A DNA stretch of 64,000 nucleotides from Candidatus Poribacteria bacterium (GCA_003635185.1 PYJA01000044.1:1-64000); one strand, 5' to 3'. Shown: positions 27,079 to 37,426, counted from the stretch's first letter. A program made the numbers and translations. Notes: generated by a model not told the origin, from the letters alone.

Positions 27079-27654
27079 TTACTCTGTGAATGTGTAAACG
27101 AGATCAGTAGGGACATCGTTCGGAAAATTGACAATATGTAACCAGGCTAATATTCCGAGGTGGATGCTCCCGGCATCCTGTTTGTACTCCTCTTGATACT
27201 TCTTTTTAATTGGCGTAAGGTCAAAGTGATACGATTCTTCTACCCGTTGCTCACACATATCAAGGTTGGCATTGTGAACGATTGAAATGCCGATCCCAGC
27301 GTCGACCCCGATCTGAAAGGGATCTCCTTCGATGAATGCAGATTCTGCAAGGAGGGTAAATTCGTGTGTTTCACAATTACCACTGTAAGATACAGAGACT
27401 GTGAGAGTGTCCCCTGTTATTGTTGCGCTATTGAAATCATAAGGATTTTCTACCCATTCATCATTATCCTCTTCCTTCAGAATGACGACCTTCCCCATCA
27501 GTTTCGTATCATCAGGCGGAACTTCATTAGGTGTAACAACTTCATCAGTATCTGTGTCGGTTTCATCTATGATTTCATTTGGCCTCTTTTCGCAACCCAT
27601 TGCAAATAAGATGGCAAGAGAAAACAAAAAATAGGCAACTTTTTTGAGGAACAT
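27079..27654 (-). CDS. Lipoprotein, paralogue of 29051-29596
   Basis: From ATG 27654 (AAAGGTG 9 bases before) the signal peptide [21 protein letters not shown] ends in a lipobox. The mature part has an acidic linker and a beta-rich domain with [16 protein letters not shown] and [14 protein letters not shown], where two or three cysteines may pair, and [16 protein letters not shown]. The same signal peptide and domain occur in the 29051 gene. Its upstream flank also matches that gene's flank. Role unknown. Confidence 0.78.
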   Translation of the reverse strand: MFLKKVAYFLFSLAILFAMGCEKRPNEIIDETDTDTDEVVTPNEVPPDDTKLMGKVVILKEEDNDEWVENPYDFNSATITGDTLTVSVSYSGNCETHEFTLLAESAFIEGDPFQIGVDAGIGISIVHNANLDMCEQRVEESYHFDLTPIKKKYQEEYKQDAGSIHLGILAWLHIVNFPNDVPTDLVYTFTE

Positions 27655-27765
27655 ATTCTTTTCACCTTTATTGAAATTTTGTTTTAGACACTGTTTATAA
27701 CTGCACAACGATAAATAGAATACCTTTAAATGTGTTTGTTATGCAACTAATTTTCGGCATATTTC

Positions 27766-27862
27766 TTACATACCTAACCAATTACTGATGACACCACCAT
27801 ACTTCGCGATGAGTCCAGCAAACACAACAGAAACCGCAGACATCAACTTAATTAAGATGTTA
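27766..27862 (-). pseudogene. 3'-end fragment of a second hppA
   Basis: About 97 bp nearly identical to the last codons of the pyrophosphatase gene at 29719 (translation VVFAGLIAKYGGVISNWLGM then stop). It breaks off abruptly at 27862 and joins an ilvD 5' fragment. Non-functional relic of a larger duplication. Confidence 0.8.
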
Positions 27863-27934
27863 CATGGTACGTGCGGTAGCGCGGTCAGGTCCATCGGTAA
27901 TCACATAACTACGAGGTTTCAGTTTATTGGACAT
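27860..27934 (-). pseudogene. 5'-end fragment of a second ilvD
   Basis: ATG 27934 with a good AAAGGAG site reads [20 protein letters not shown] then ARTM and a TAA formed at the junction with the hppA fragment. It copies the first 24 codons of ilvD at 26999. The intact start signals mean a 24-residue peptide could still be made. Confidence 0.8.
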
Positions 27935-28137
27935 TGACTTGTTCTCCTTTAAATAGGTAATACCATTTCTATGTGATTATATTGCATTATTTTGTAGGTA
28001 GAGTTTCGCAAATTTTACCCATAACTGTCAATTAGTCTCTGATCTTTCTTGTTAGAGGGTTTTGTCTGCACGATTGATAGGTATCGCATCTGCGGTATGC
28101 ATTCGTTCTACCTAATCTGCACATATATCGCAATATA

Positions 28138-28776
28138 TCAAAAACCTTCAGGATAGATTATATCCGCGTTTCCTTGCTGCATAGATTTCCTGAAAAGTTC
28201 AATAAGCTCATTCTGAGACAAGTTATCGGACTCATATTCAAGTGCAATTCGCACATACTCGGCAATGATATCATCATAGGCACCGATGAATTCAAAATAC
28301 GGTTCTCCTTTTTCCGATTCCACTTTTTCAAGATAGGTATCCCGAAAATTTTCATACCTTTCGACTGTGGCATCATCTACTTCACCTGCCTGATGACGCT
28401 CGCGGAATGTTTCCTCCCAAACTGTTATCAATTCCATCGCAAAATCGCTTTCAGCGAATTCGAATAATCCTAACAGTGTTTCTTCAAAAATTGCATCAGA
28501 TGCCTCGGGCAAGATCGTAAAATCTCCGGTTGTTTGCGCATCTGCGTATACTTTTCTTCTTTTCCCATTGATACGCTCCATTACCCATCGTGATCCTTCC
28601 AAGGGGAGCGGATCAACAATCCCGTTACAAGACTGAATGTCCTGCTCATTTGTGCAAGTATCGTCAATATCTGGAGGAGGTATTATATTCGAAATAGGAT
28701 TTTTCTCGCAACCAAGTGTGAAACAACAAATAATCAGCAGGCTAAACATCATAAGCAAGGAAAGGTTCAATTCCAT
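28138..28776 (-). CDS. Lipoprotein of unknown function (212 aa)
   Basis: The signal peptide (LLMMFSLLIICCFTLG-C) ends in a lipobox with an acidic EKNP start of the mature protein. Residues about 35-60 hold three cysteines (CTNEQDIQSC) and the rest is an acidic helical region (FAESDFAMELITVWEETFRE, QNELIELFRKSM). Not related to the two flanking lipoproteins beyond the signal peptide style. Family not recognised. It is the one gene in the block that is not duplicated. Confidence 0.7.
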   Translation of the reverse strand: MELNLSLLMMFSLLIICCFTLGCEKNPISNIIPPPDIDDTCTNEQDIQSCNGIVDPLPLEGSRWVMERINGKRRKVYADAQTTGDFTILPEASDAIFEETLLGLFEFAESDFAMELITVWEETFRERHQAGEVDDATVERYENFRDTYLEKVESEKGEPYFEFIGAYDDIIAEYVRIALEYESDNLSQNELIELFRKSMQQGNADIIYPEGF

Positions 28777-28846
28777 AGTAAATTCCTTTAGTTTTAATGG
28801 GGGTAGAGTCCGTGTTATAATATTTTGTCAATTAGATATCTTACCC

Positions 28847-28991
28847 CAAGTTGCTACCTATAAGTTTTTAGACATGGAAACACCGTCTTTAATGAAAACA
28901 TGCTAATAATTAGCCAATATTGTAGCGTGAACTGCCAGTTTGCGCCTTTTATGACACAAACTGGCAGTTTGTGCTACAAGGTAGCAACTTG
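28847..28991. repeat. Family D repeat (complete copy)
   Basis: Ends CAAGTTGCTACC and, inverted, GGTAGCAACTTG. Inside, cagtttgcgccttttatgac and acaaactggcagtttgtgct form a further dyad. This intact copy lets the nested copy at 7076-7641 be understood. Confidence 0.7.
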
Positions 28992-29050
28992 AGTTATCTT
29001 ATAAAAAGCGAAAGCAAAGGAGTAATCCCTATAATGATTGATTATTGTGA

Positions 29051-29596
29051 TTACATTGTGAATTCATAGACAAGATCTGTGTTCGGTGCGTCTTTGAGAC
29101 GTAAAATAATCGTACCTGCTTCCTGTTGGTACGCTTCTTGATACATAGTTTTGATTGGTGTGAGATCGAAGTGATACTCTTCAGTTGGGTACGCTTCACA
29201 AGGGTCATTGTTGGCATTGTGAACAATAGAAACACCGAGCTGAACGGGATCCGATTCCATGAATGCATTATTTGCGATGAGAGTGAATTCGTGTTTTTTA
29301 CAACCACCGCTGTAAGATACAGAGATTGTAAGGGTATCATCTGCTATGGTAGCACTGTTGAGTTCGTAAGCATCGTTTCCCCATTTATCCGTGTCATTCA
29401 CGCCAGGTTCTAAAATGACGACATCACCCCACACTTTTGGGACATCAACGGGGGCATCATCCCGTGAAATGGAAATGAGACCGTCAGGGTCTGAATCTGT
29501 GTCGGTTCCATTTAGGGCAGACTTCATCTTTTCGCAACCCATGGCAAATAGGATGACAAGAAAAAACAAAAAATAGGCAACTTTTTTAAGGAACAT
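29051..29596 (-). CDS. Lipoprotein, paralogue of 27079-27654
   Basis: ATG 29596 follows AGGAGAG. The signal peptide [21 protein letters not shown] and the domain with VSVSYSGGCKKHEFTL, SIVHNANNDPCEA and [16 protein letters not shown] match the 27079 gene throughout, apart from a shorter linker. The 120 bp upstream of both genes, up to the hppA stop or its fragment, are also alike. It lies 122 bp after hppA and may be co-transcribed with it. Confidence 0.78.
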   Translation of the reverse strand: MFLKKVAYFLFFLVILFAMGCEKMKSALNGTDTDSDPDGLISISRDDAPVDVPKVWGDVVILEPGVNDTDKWGNDAYELNSATIADDTLTISVSYSGGCKKHEFTLIANNAFMESDPVQLGVSIVHNANNDPCEAYPTEEYHFDLTPIKTMYQEAYQQEAGTIILRLKDAPNTDLVYEFTM

Positions 29597-29718
29597 ATTT
29601 TCTCTCCTTTATTCAAATTTTGTTTTAGACACTGTTTATAACTGCACAACGATAAATAGGATACCTTAAAAGGTGTTTGTTATGCAACTAATTCTCAGAA
29701 CGTACTTTGGCATATTTC

Positions 29719-32109
29719 TTACATGCCTAACCAATTACTGATGACACCACCATATTTTGCAATGAGACCTGCAAACACAACAGAAACCATAGACATCAAC
29801 TTAATTAAGATATTGAGAGAAGGTCCTGAAGTATCTTTGAAGGGATCGCCAACGGTATCACCGACAACGGTAGCTTTGTGTTGTTCTGAGCCTTTTTCCC
29901 CGTATTCGTCTTTGTGGCTACCTTCTTCAATAAACTTTTTCGCGTTGTCCCATGCACCACCAGCGTTTGCCATCATAATTGCTAAGACAAAACCTGTGGC
30001 TAATCCGCCTGCAAGTAAACCTAACACACCAGCAACATTAAAAATTAATCCGACAGCGACAGGTACAACGATAGCAATTAGTGAAGGAAAAATCATCTCG
30101 CGTTGTGCGCCAACAGTAGAGATAGCGACACATCGGGCGTAATCCGGCTTTTCCTCACCTTTCATAATGCCGGGTTTCTCTCGAAATTGACGGCGAACCT
30201 CGTCTACCATAGCACTCGCAGCACGTCCGACAGCTTTCATCGTCAACGCGCAGAAATAGAATGCCATGACCGCACCGATAAATAGACCAATAAGAACTTG
30301 GGGATTCATCAGTGTAACGTTATAATAATCCATGAATTGACTCACTGTGACCTTCAAGGTATCTATACTCCCTTCACCGGGGATATTTAGTTCCTCTTTG
30401 CCTGCTAAATGGATAAGTCCGTGCCGAATTTCTTCAAGATAAGCTGCAAGAAGTGCAAGTGCTGTTAGTGCAGCAGAACCGATAGCAAAGCCCTTACCTG
30501 TTGCGGCTGTTGTATTACCGAGCGCATCTAACTGATCCGTACGTCCGCGAACGCTTTCGTCCAGTTTTGCCATTTCTGCGTTTCCGCCAGCGTTATCTGC
30601 GATGGGGCCATAAGCATCTGTGGCAAGCGTAATACCGAGTGTGGCAAGCATACCAACAGCAGCGATGCCGACACCGTAAAGTCCCATCAGTGGTTGAAAC
30701 TCATCAAATGCATCTGCACCACCGGGAAGATAGTAGCTAACGGCAACTGCACCGATAATTGTAATAACAGGTATTGCAGTTGATTCCATGCCAACAGCAA
30801 CACCTTCAATAATCACCGTTGCCGGACCGGTTTGTGCCTGCTTCGCGATAGCACGCGTCGGTTTATACTCGTGAGAGGTAAAGATTTCGGTAACCTTACC
30901 GATAATCAGACCTGCGACAAGTCCAGCGATAATCGCACCCCAAACCTGCCACTTATTGGGAAGGTCAAGGTAAATAAGCACCGGAAGTGACACAATAGCG
31001 ATGCCCAAAGCACTACCATTGATACCAAGATTCAAGGAACCCATCAACTGCCTCATTGATGCCCCCTCTTTTGTGCGCACCATATAGATACCCAAAATAG
31101 AGAGAAGTACACCGATACCAGCGATAATCATTGGGGCGGAGAGGTATTTGAGTTGAAGGGCAAGGTTATTGTAGTCATTCGCAGCAACAGCAGCAACACC
31201 GAGGGCAGCCGTTGCAAGGATTGAGCCTGCATAAGATTCATAAAGATCAGCACCCATACCCGCAACATCACCGACGTTATCACCGACGTTATCTGCAATC
31301 ACGGCGGGGTTGCGCGGATCGTCTTCAGGGATTCCCGCCTCAACTTTTCCCACAAGATCAGCACCGACATCCGCTGCTTTGGTATAAATACCACCACCAA
31401 CGCGGGCAAACAGTGCCTGTGTTGAAGCACCCATACCGAAACTGAGCATAATCACAGTAATCTGAGGTAGCGGATTTACGCCTAAAAAATCGGTGCCTAT
31501 CCAAGGAATCTTAGGAAAAACGTAATAGAGAATGAGAAACCATCCCGTAATGTCAAGTAGTGCAAATCCGACAACTATCAATCCCATCACAGCGCCTGCG
31601 CGGAACGAAACTCTTAGACCGGCATTAAGTCCTTGCATCGCCGCACTTGTCGTACGCGCAGATGCGTTAGTTGCAGTTTTCATGCCGAGAAAACCGCAGA
31701 GTCCTGAGAAAAAACCGCCAGTGAGAAATGCAAACGGAACAACCTGATTTTGTGCCTTAAGAACAAAAGCCATAAAGATAAAAATCAGGCAGAGAACAGC
31801 GAAAACAATGCCTACGACTTTATATTGTTGTCTAAGATACGCCATCGCACCTTCACGCACAGATTGTGCGATTTCACGCATTGTGTCATTCCCTTCGTCC
31901 TGTTTCATCACAGAGCGATAAAAGTGGAATGCAAAACCTAAAGCGATAAGTGACCCGATCGGGGCAATCCACCAAATTAAAGGTACGGGTGGATTTTCTG
32001 TAATGGTGTCTGATTGGGCAAAAGCTACGGTGGCTAAACAAAATACAGTTAAGCAGATTAGAATTAACTTCCAATTTAACCACCGTCTTTTGCAAGTAAT
32101 TTCACGCAT
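29719..32109 (-). CDS. hppA: Membrane-bound pyrophosphatase, K+-dependent type
   Basis: Couples pyrophosphate hydrolysis to H+ or Na+ export. The substrate site motif DVGADLVGKVE, followed by GIPEDDPRNPAVIADNVGDN, is intact. The GNTTAATGKG stretch has Ala and Gly at the positions where K+-independent enzymes have Lys and Thr, so a K+-dependent enzyme is predicted. The choice between H+ and Na+ cannot be made safely. About 16 membrane segments are present. Unusually, the protein begins with a cleavable-looking signal peptide (LILICLTVFCLATVAFA-Q) before the first standard segment. 796 residues, at the long end. Confidence 0.93.
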   Translation of the reverse strand: MREITCKRRWLNWKLILICLTVFCLATVAFAQSDTITENPPVPLIWWIAPIGSLIALGFAFHFYRSVMKQDEGNDTMREIAQSVREGAMAYLRQQYKVVGIVFAVLCLIFIFMAFVLKAQNQVVPFAFLTGGFFSGLCGFLGMKTATNASARTTSAAMQGLNAGLRVSFRAGAVMGLIVVGFALLDITGWFLILYYVFPKIPWIGTDFLGVNPLPQITVIMLSFGMGASTQALFARVGGGIYTKAADVGADLVGKVEAGIPEDDPRNPAVIADNVGDNVGDVAGMGADLYESYAGSILATAALGVAAVAANDYNNLALQLKYLSAPMIIAGIGVLLSILGIYMVRTKEGASMRQLMGSLNLGINGSALGIAIVSLPVLIYLDLPNKWQVWGAIIAGLVAGLIIGKVTEIFTSHEYKPTRAIAKQAQTGPATVIIEGVAVGMESTAIPVITIIGAVAVSYYLPGGADAFDEFQPLMGLYGVGIAAVGMLATLGITLATDAYGPIADNAGGNAEMAKLDESVRGRTDQLDALGNTTAATGKGFAIGSAALTALALLAAYLEEIRHGLIHLAGKEELNIPGEGSIDTLKVTVSQFMDYYNVTLMNPQVLIGLFIGAVMAFYFCALTMKAVGRAASAMVDEVRRQFREKPGIMKGEEKPDYARCVAISTVGAQREMIFPSLIAIVVPVAVGLIFNVAGVLGLLAGGLATGFVLAIMMANAGGAWDNAKKFIEEGSHKDEYGEKGSEQHKATVVGDTVGDPFKDTSGPSLNILIKLMSMVSVVFAGLIAKYGGVISNWLGM

Positions 32110-32137
32110 TAAAAACCTCTCTTTTTATATTTATATT

Positions 32138-32258
32138 CAGGACGGACGCATTTTTCTTAAAGTCCCCTTGATAAGGGGGATTTAGGGGGTTAAATAACAG
32201 AATAGCGGCTTTTTAACCCCCCTAACCCCCCTTATCAAGGGGGAATGCGTAAGTCCTA
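32138..32258. repeat. Hairpin repeat, family A (copy 3)
   Basis: Ends CAGGACGGACGCA and TGCGTAAGTCCT; inner arms around CCCCTTGATAAGGGGG. It fills nearly all of the gap between hppA and folC, which are on the same strand; folC's stop is 4 bases beyond its edge. Confidence 0.85.
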
Positions 32259-32261
32259 TAT

Positions 32262-33620
32262 TTATTCATAATCCCAATTGAAAAATTTGAGTGCTTGTCC
32301 GACAAGATAAAGTGAACCTGTCACACAGACCAAATCTGTAGGAGATGCGGACGATAAGCCTTTCTTGATTGCTAATTCTGGGGTTAGACATGTTGTGATC
32401 TTCGGACATACACCCGACCAAGCATCTTGTATTGTTTCTGCGGGTAGGACACGCGGATTATTGGAAACTTGTGTTGCAATCACGTGATCAGCGGTTTTTG
32501 AAATAATCTCGCCAATTGCGGTTAAGTCCTTATCTTTCATAATACTAACGATAAAAGTAACCTGTGTGTAACGAAAATTTTCACGAATAGCACGACACAA
32601 CGCTTCCATTGAAATAGATGAATGTGCCCCATCCAGCACAACAAGCGGCGAAGGCATAACTTGTTGAATCCGCCCGTGCCATTGAACGTTCTTGAAACCA
32701 GCATAAACACTGTCTTTTGAAATTACATATCCTTTCTGTTTCAGACATTCAATTGCTGCGATAGCAGTTGTCCCATTCACATATTGATGGTATCCAAGTA
32801 GTGGCAACGTGAGTTCTGAATAACACTCAGAATCTGTTTCAACATCAAATTGTTGTGCCACCGGGCCGCCTTCAGAATTCAAAATGACTTGTGAAGCTGA
32901 AATATCAGGGGTTTGTGGGACAAAATTTTTGACTTCAATAATCGGTGCATTCCGTTCATTCGCTACCTTTTCAATAACAGCACGTGCTTCAGGGTGTTGC
33001 GGTGCAAGTGCTACGGGACACTCCTGTTTTATAATTTCCGCTTTTTCGCTTGCTATCTCGGTATATGTTTCTCCTAATATAGCCGTGTGTTCTAAACCAA
33101 TTGGTGTAATAACAGATGTCACGGGTGAGACAACATTCGTTGCGTCAAGTCGTCCTCCTAAACCAACTTCAATCACGGCAAAATCGGTTGCTTTGTCAGC
33201 AAAATAGGTAAACGCAAGTGCCGTGTATATTTCAAAAAATGAAACACGCCCGAATTCTGAAGCGGAGACGGTTTCAATCGCAGGGCTGAGTTTATCTATG
33301 TAGAATGCAACTTCTGCTTCTGAAATAAGTTTGCCATCAATACGACACCGTTCCCGCGGTGTTATGAGATGTGGCGACGTAAACAAACCTGTTTCATAGC
33401 CTGCATGTGTTAGCACCGAAGCAATAAGCGCAGCGGTTGATCCCTTCCCTTTACTTCCTGCAACATGGATCACTTTTAATCTATTATGTGGATTTCCGAG
33501 CAGGTTTAATAACTGCAAGATGCGATTCAGATTATAGAATCGTGCTTGCCGTGAAAAATCCGGACTTCTTTCATAGTCAATGAATTGCTCAATATAGGCG
33601 AGTGCCGCTTTGTAGTCCAA
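32262..33620 (-). CDS. folC: Folylpolyglutamate synthase / dihydrofolate synthase
   Basis: Adds glutamate to folates, and in bifunctional members makes dihydrofolate. Mur-ligase fold: P-loop VAGSKGKGSTAALIASVL, then GLFTSPHLITPRER, DFAVIEVGLGGRLDATNVV and VVLDGAHSSISMEAL, all typical. The best start is TTG 33620; there is no ATG before the P-loop region and no clear ribosome site, so the start is uncertain. 452 residues. Together with glyA it serves one-carbon metabolism. Confidence 0.92.
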   Translation of the reverse strand: MDYKAALAYIEQFIDYERSPDFSRQARFYNLNRILQLLNLLGNPHNRLKVIHVAGSKGKGSTAALIASVLTHAGYETGLFTSPHLITPRERCRIDGKLISEAEVAFYIDKLSPAIETVSASEFGRVSFFEIYTALAFTYFADKATDFAVIEVGLGGRLDATNVVSPVTSVITPIGLEHTAILGETYTEIASEKAEIIKQECPVALAPQHPEARAVIEKVANERNAPIIEVKNFVPQTPDISASQVILNSEGGPVAQQFDVETDSECYSELTLPLLGYHQYVNGTTAIAAIECLKQKGYVISKDSVYAGFKNVQWHGRIQQVMPSPLVVLDGAHSSISMEALCRAIRENFRYTQVTFIVSIMKDKDLTAIGEIISKTADHVIATQVSNNPRVLPAETIQDAWSGVCPKITTCLTPELAIKKGLSSASPTDLVCVTGSLYLVGQALKFFNWDYE

Positions 33621-33722
33621 ATTTTTGATATTATCGGTTACAGCACACGGAATGTGCCTAATTTTAGATTTAAGATAGTATAAAAACTAACAACGAAAAA
33701 TCTTTCATAATATCTCTTGTTG

Positions 33723-33935
33723 TTAGTGCGGAGGTTCATTGTCTGTTCTCCTATAATATCTAACAACGATCCATAACGCTATCACAAAACCAACAAATCC
33801 TAATATACTGAACACACCACTAATGGATTTGAAAAATTCGGATTCAGACAAAATGTTATAACTGAAGTAGGCTGCGAGAGAACCTACTATTAAGCTTATT
33901 ACAAATATTAACATCATCCATCTTCTCTTTTCCAT
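33723..33935 (-). CDS. Small two-span membrane protein (70 aa)
   Basis: GGAGG lies 8 bases before ATG 33935; a TTG frame start at 33950 would overlap that site. Two hydrophobic segments (MLIFVISLIVGSLAAYF and VFSILGFVGFVIALWIVV) are joined by a short loop, with basic ends (KRRW, RYYRR). It sits between glyA and folC on the same strand. Family not recognised. Confidence 0.65.
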   Translation of the reverse strand: MEKRRWMMLIFVISLIVGSLAAYFSYNILSESEFFKSISGVFSILGFVGFVIALWIVVRYYRRTDNEPPH

Positions 33936-33979
33936 CTGTCTTTCCTCCAATAATGCGCGGAATCAATGCTAAATACACA

Positions 33980-35233
33980 TTAATTTAGATATTCATAAAT
34001 TGGGAATTGCGCGCAGAATTCTTGAACCTTTTCTCGAATTCGCTGCTTTATAGATGCCTTCTGCCTATTCTCAAGTGCCTCAGTAATAAAATCCGCGATG
34101 TGAAGCATCTCATCTTCTTTCATGCCGCGCGTCGTAACCATTGGTGTGCCAAGCCTTATACCGCTTGTCGTTTTCGGTTTCCTTTTGTCAAACGGAATTG
34201 TGTTCTTATTCACAATAATGCCTGCATCCTCAAGGTGATCCGCTGCCTGTCTACCACTCAATTTCTCATATTTTGAAGTCAAGTCTAACAACATTAGGTG
34301 ATTATCTGTACCACCACTCACTAATCGGAACCCATTCTCCATTAATCTCTCGGCAAGTGCTTTAGCATTTTTAACGATTTGTGCTTGATATGTTTTAAAC
34401 TCAGGTTCGCTTGCTTCCTTAAAAGCAACGGCTCTGGCAGCGATTGTATGCAAAAAAGGCCCGCCTTGTAAACCGGGAAAAACAGCACGGTCTATTTTAG
34501 CTGCATGCTCAGATTTACACATTATCATCGCCCCACGAGGACCACGTAAGGTTTTGTGTGTTGTTGTCGTAACCACATCACTATAAGGAACAGGATCAGG
34601 ATGAACACCACCCGCGATCAGACCCGCAATGTGCGCTATATCCGCAAGCAGATATGCCCCAACGGAGTCGGCAACCTGCCGCCACGCAGCGAAATCAAAA
34701 TGACGTGGATACGCTGTTGCCCCGACAACGATGAGCTTCGGACGATGTTGTTCCGCAAGACTCGCCACCGCTTCCATGTCAATTAGTTCCGTTTCAGCGT
34801 CAACTCCATAAGCTACAACATTGTAATAACGCCCAGAAAAGTTCACCTTATCGCCATGACTCAAATGCCCACCGTGACTGAGTGACATAGCTAAAATAGT
34901 GTCACCTGGGTCAAGCAGTGCATGATAAGCTGCCATATTCGCTTGTGTGCCAGCGTGCGGTTGCACATTCACATGCTCAGCACCGAAAAGTGCTTTGGCA
35001 CGTTCAATTGCAAGCGATTCCACGTCATCCATAAACTCACAACCGTTATAGTAACGTTCACCAGGATACCCTTCAGCGTATTTATTCGCTAAAATACTCC
35101 CCTGAATCTCCATAACGGCACGGCTGGCATAGTTCTCTGATGGAATCAGCATAAGAGAATTTTGCTGACGTGCCAAGTCCTTGGCGGTAATTTCTACGAT
35201 TTGTGGGTCTACCTCTGCCAATAATTTGTTCAT
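33980..35233 (-). CDS. glyA: Serine hydroxymethyltransferase
   Basis: Converts serine and tetrahydrofolate to glycine and methylene-tetrahydrofolate. The PLP-binding lysine is in [43 protein letters not shown] and [13 protein letters not shown] are family hallmarks. ATG 35233 is chosen (GGTGAAG upstream; homology starts there) over a longer frame to 35290. 417 residues, typical. A near-consensus promoter lies just upstream. folC follows on the same strand, a sensible pairing. Confidence 0.95.
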   Translation of the reverse strand: MNKLLAEVDPQIVEITAKDLARQQNSLMLIPSENYASRAVMEIQGSILANKYAEGYPGERYYNGCEFMDDVESLAIERAKALFGAEHVNVQPHAGTQANMAAYHALLDPGDTILAMSLSHGGHLSHGDKVNFSGRYYNVVAYGVDAETELIDMEAVASLAEQHRPKLIVVGATAYPRHFDFAAWRQVADSVGAYLLADIAHIAGLIAGGVHPDPVPYSDVVTTTTHKTLRGPRGAMIMCKSEHAAKIDRAVFPGLQGGPFLHTIAARAVAFKEASEPEFKTYQAQIVKNAKALAERLMENGFRLVSGGTDNHLMLLDLTSKYEKLSGRQAADHLEDAGIIVNKNTIPFDKRKPKTTSGIRLGTPMVTTRGMKEDEMLHIADFITEALENRQKASIKQRIREKVQEFCAQFPIYEYLN

Positions 35234-35280
35234 TTCTTCACCGTTTTTAACTTGACATGGTGTTGTTTCATGAAAATCAA

Positions 35281-35309
35281 ATTGTAACACAAAATCAAAG
35301 GATTTTCAA
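35281..35309 (-). promoter_or_regulatory. Sigma-70-type promoter of glyA
   Basis: On the minus strand TTGAAA (35309-35304), 17-bp spacer, TACAAT (35286-35281). Transcription would start near 35275, some 40 bases before the glyA ATG. Confidence 0.7.
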
Positions 35310-35591
35310 GAAAACTTGATATATCTATGGCAATCTGCTATATTAGTGGTAACGGATTTTCGTTACTTCACAAATTCTGCACGTTTCTAACTACTGCTAC
35401 GTCCATCCAAATTTGGTTTGTAGGTCAGGTAGATCGCAAGCGAAACCCATAAGTGTAAACTTAAGGATTTTTCTATGCAAAAGCCTCTCCAGTCCCGTAG
35501 GGACGATATGTTTATATGACAATTTGTAATATCTATGAAATCACAAAACAATTAGTTAACTGGCACAAGTCGTAATTTAAGGTAATATAGC
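35310..35591. other. Intergenic region with a REP-like dyad
   Basis: Between divergent glyA and the metzincin gene. The only structure seen is AGTCCCGTAGGGACGATATG (35491-35510), the same dyad as at 54925 and 55003-55025. No gene. Confidence 0.5.
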
Positions 35592-37193
35592 ATGTTCAAA
35601 AAAGTTATCTTAACGAGTATTATTTCAACAATTCTATCTCTTAGCGTAATATTCCTAACCACAAACACCAATGCAGCACAAGAACACATAATAAAAGCAG
35701 TATATTTTATCCCTAAAAACCGTCCAGTCCAAAAACACATACCACCCAAATTATCAGATCAGATTAAACAAACTCAAGAATTCTACGCAGACCAAATGGA
35801 AATGCATGGTTACGGTAGAATGACATTTAAATATGAAAAAGATGCCAATAATAACCCCGTAATCCATCAAGTTATAGGTAAATTTGATGATGCCTATTAC
35901 CACAATAACACTATTGATAAAGTAGAAACAGAAATAAGACAAAGGTTTCATGATGTAGATGACAATATCTATATCATATCCATTGACGTTAGTAACGGAC
36001 TAATAGGCGGTTATTGTGGTAAGGCACGATATGAAGGCGGTCCAGTTTTCATTCCGTCAACAGGTAATTGCGTCCGAGAAGATGATGTTGTAAATTTGAT
36101 CGCACATGAACTGGGACACGCCTTAAATCTACACCACGATTTCCGTGACGTGAAATATATCATGGCAAGGGGAGGCCCCCAACGTACGCAGTTTTCAGAA
36201 TGTTCGGCAATGCTTTTGTCTGTTAGTTTTTTCTTAAACAAAGTCCACACACATGAAAATGCCAAAGGACAAATTGAGATGTTAACGCCAAAGACATACA
36301 CTATCAACCACAGAGAACATAAGCTAAAATTCAAGGCAAGTGATCCTGATAAAATAAATCAAGTATTTTTAGAATACTCAATACCCGACAGACTTGCAGG
36401 AATAGCAGATTGTAAGTCCATATCTAATAAAATAACAGCAGAGATAACGTTTGATATGCCCGACGATGCGATAAAGTCTCAAAAGACACATATATGGTTA
36501 CACGTCATAGACATAAACGGTCATAAAACGACAAAGGAATATGAACTCACAGGTTCAGAAAAGAAAGACTTAGGTTTTACATATCTAACGCTTGAATACG
36601 ATAATCCAAACGCGCTTACACCCATAAATCCACAAATAGATTGGGGTTGGGATTGGGGAGGATGGAAACACTTTTGGGAAAAGAAGCCTAATGAACCCAT
36701 ACCCGACCGCCCCCATCAAGGATTTCAACGCCCCGAACACATATTTTTTATAGAAAAATGGGATCACTGGTTTTACGCACACGTTGAAGGTCATTTTGTA
36801 TACGATCTTACACTAACAGACATTGATCATAAAGTTTTTGATGCCTATTTTTACTTGCCGAACCCTTGTGGAAATATAGCATCAGTAGAAATGATATGTA
36901 ATGCAGATAATGTAGAGATATACCGATCAGGAATGATCAAATGGGCGCAAGCACAAAACAAGCACATCAGATTCAACATTCCTGAAAATACAAAAGAATT
37001 TGTCATACAGATGGATGATGCAGGAGATGACGGAGTTTGTGATCACTACATAATAGCAAATGCAAAACTCTTAACAATTGAACCTGAAGAATCTGAAGAG
37101 GAAATAAATGAAACAGAAAAAGAAGAACCCAGATCCGTTGAAGCAAAATCAAAATTAGTCTTAACTTGGGCAAGACTTAAAAAGGGTCAATAG
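35592..37193 (+). CDS. Secreted metzincin-like zinc metalloprotease
   Basis: The signal peptide ends near TNA-A (residue 29). The zinc site AHELGHALNLHHDF fits HExxHxxxxxH with Asn in place of the usual Gly, and YIMARGG just after can be the Met-turn, both hallmarks of metzincins. Cysteines flank the site (YCGKARY, GNCV, FSEC). Residues about 250-330 resemble a beta-sandwich, and about 380-500 a second beta-rich domain with SVEMICNADNVEIY. The C-terminus KSKLVLTWARLKKGQ matches the tail found on three other secreted proteins in the window. Substrate unknown. Confidence 0.8.
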   Translation: MFKKVILTSIISTILSLSVIFLTTNTNAAQEHIIKAVYFIPKNRPVQKHIPPKLSDQIKQTQEFYADQMEMHGYGRMTFKYEKDANNNPVIHQVIGKFDDAYYHNNTIDKVETEIRQRFHDVDDNIYIISIDVSNGLIGGYCGKARYEGGPVFIPSTGNCVREDDVVNLIAHELGHALNLHHDFRDVKYIMARGGPQRTQFSECSAMLLSVSFFLNKVHTHENAKGQIEMLTPKTYTINHREHKLKFKASDPDKINQVFLEYSIPDRLAGIADCKSISNKITAEITFDMPDDAIKSQKTHIWLHVIDINGHKTTKEYELTGSEKKDLGFTYLTLEYDNPNALTPINPQIDWGWDWGGWKHFWEKKPNEPIPDRPHQGFQRPEHIFFIEKWDHWFYAHVEGHFVYDLTLTDIDHKVFDAYFYLPNPCGNIASVEMICNADNVEIYRSGMIKWAQAQNKHIRFNIPENTKEFVIQMDDAGDDGVCDHYIIANAKLLTIEPEESEEEINETEKEEPRSVEAKSKLVLTWARLKKGQ

Positions 37194-37426
37194 TTTATCA
37201 GTGAATAAACAGGTATGTAGTTGAAAGTATAATAATTGCAAAGACAATTAAACTGTAAAATGTCCAAAATTACTAATTGCGATAGATTTTACATTAAAGA
37301 TACACCTTGATCGGCGCGCTTACAAAGTGCTAAATCAACGCCGAATGTGCGTATGGCATTTATCGGAGTTGAAAACCCCTCCTACAAAAGAGATGTAGTA
37401 TTCACGCCAAAAACTTTACATACCCT

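Noticed and set aside
27000..27134. N-terminal extension of ilvD
   Set aside because: It overlaps the lipoprotein gene, and both ilvD and the duplicated fragment at 27860-27934 begin at the same internal ATG.
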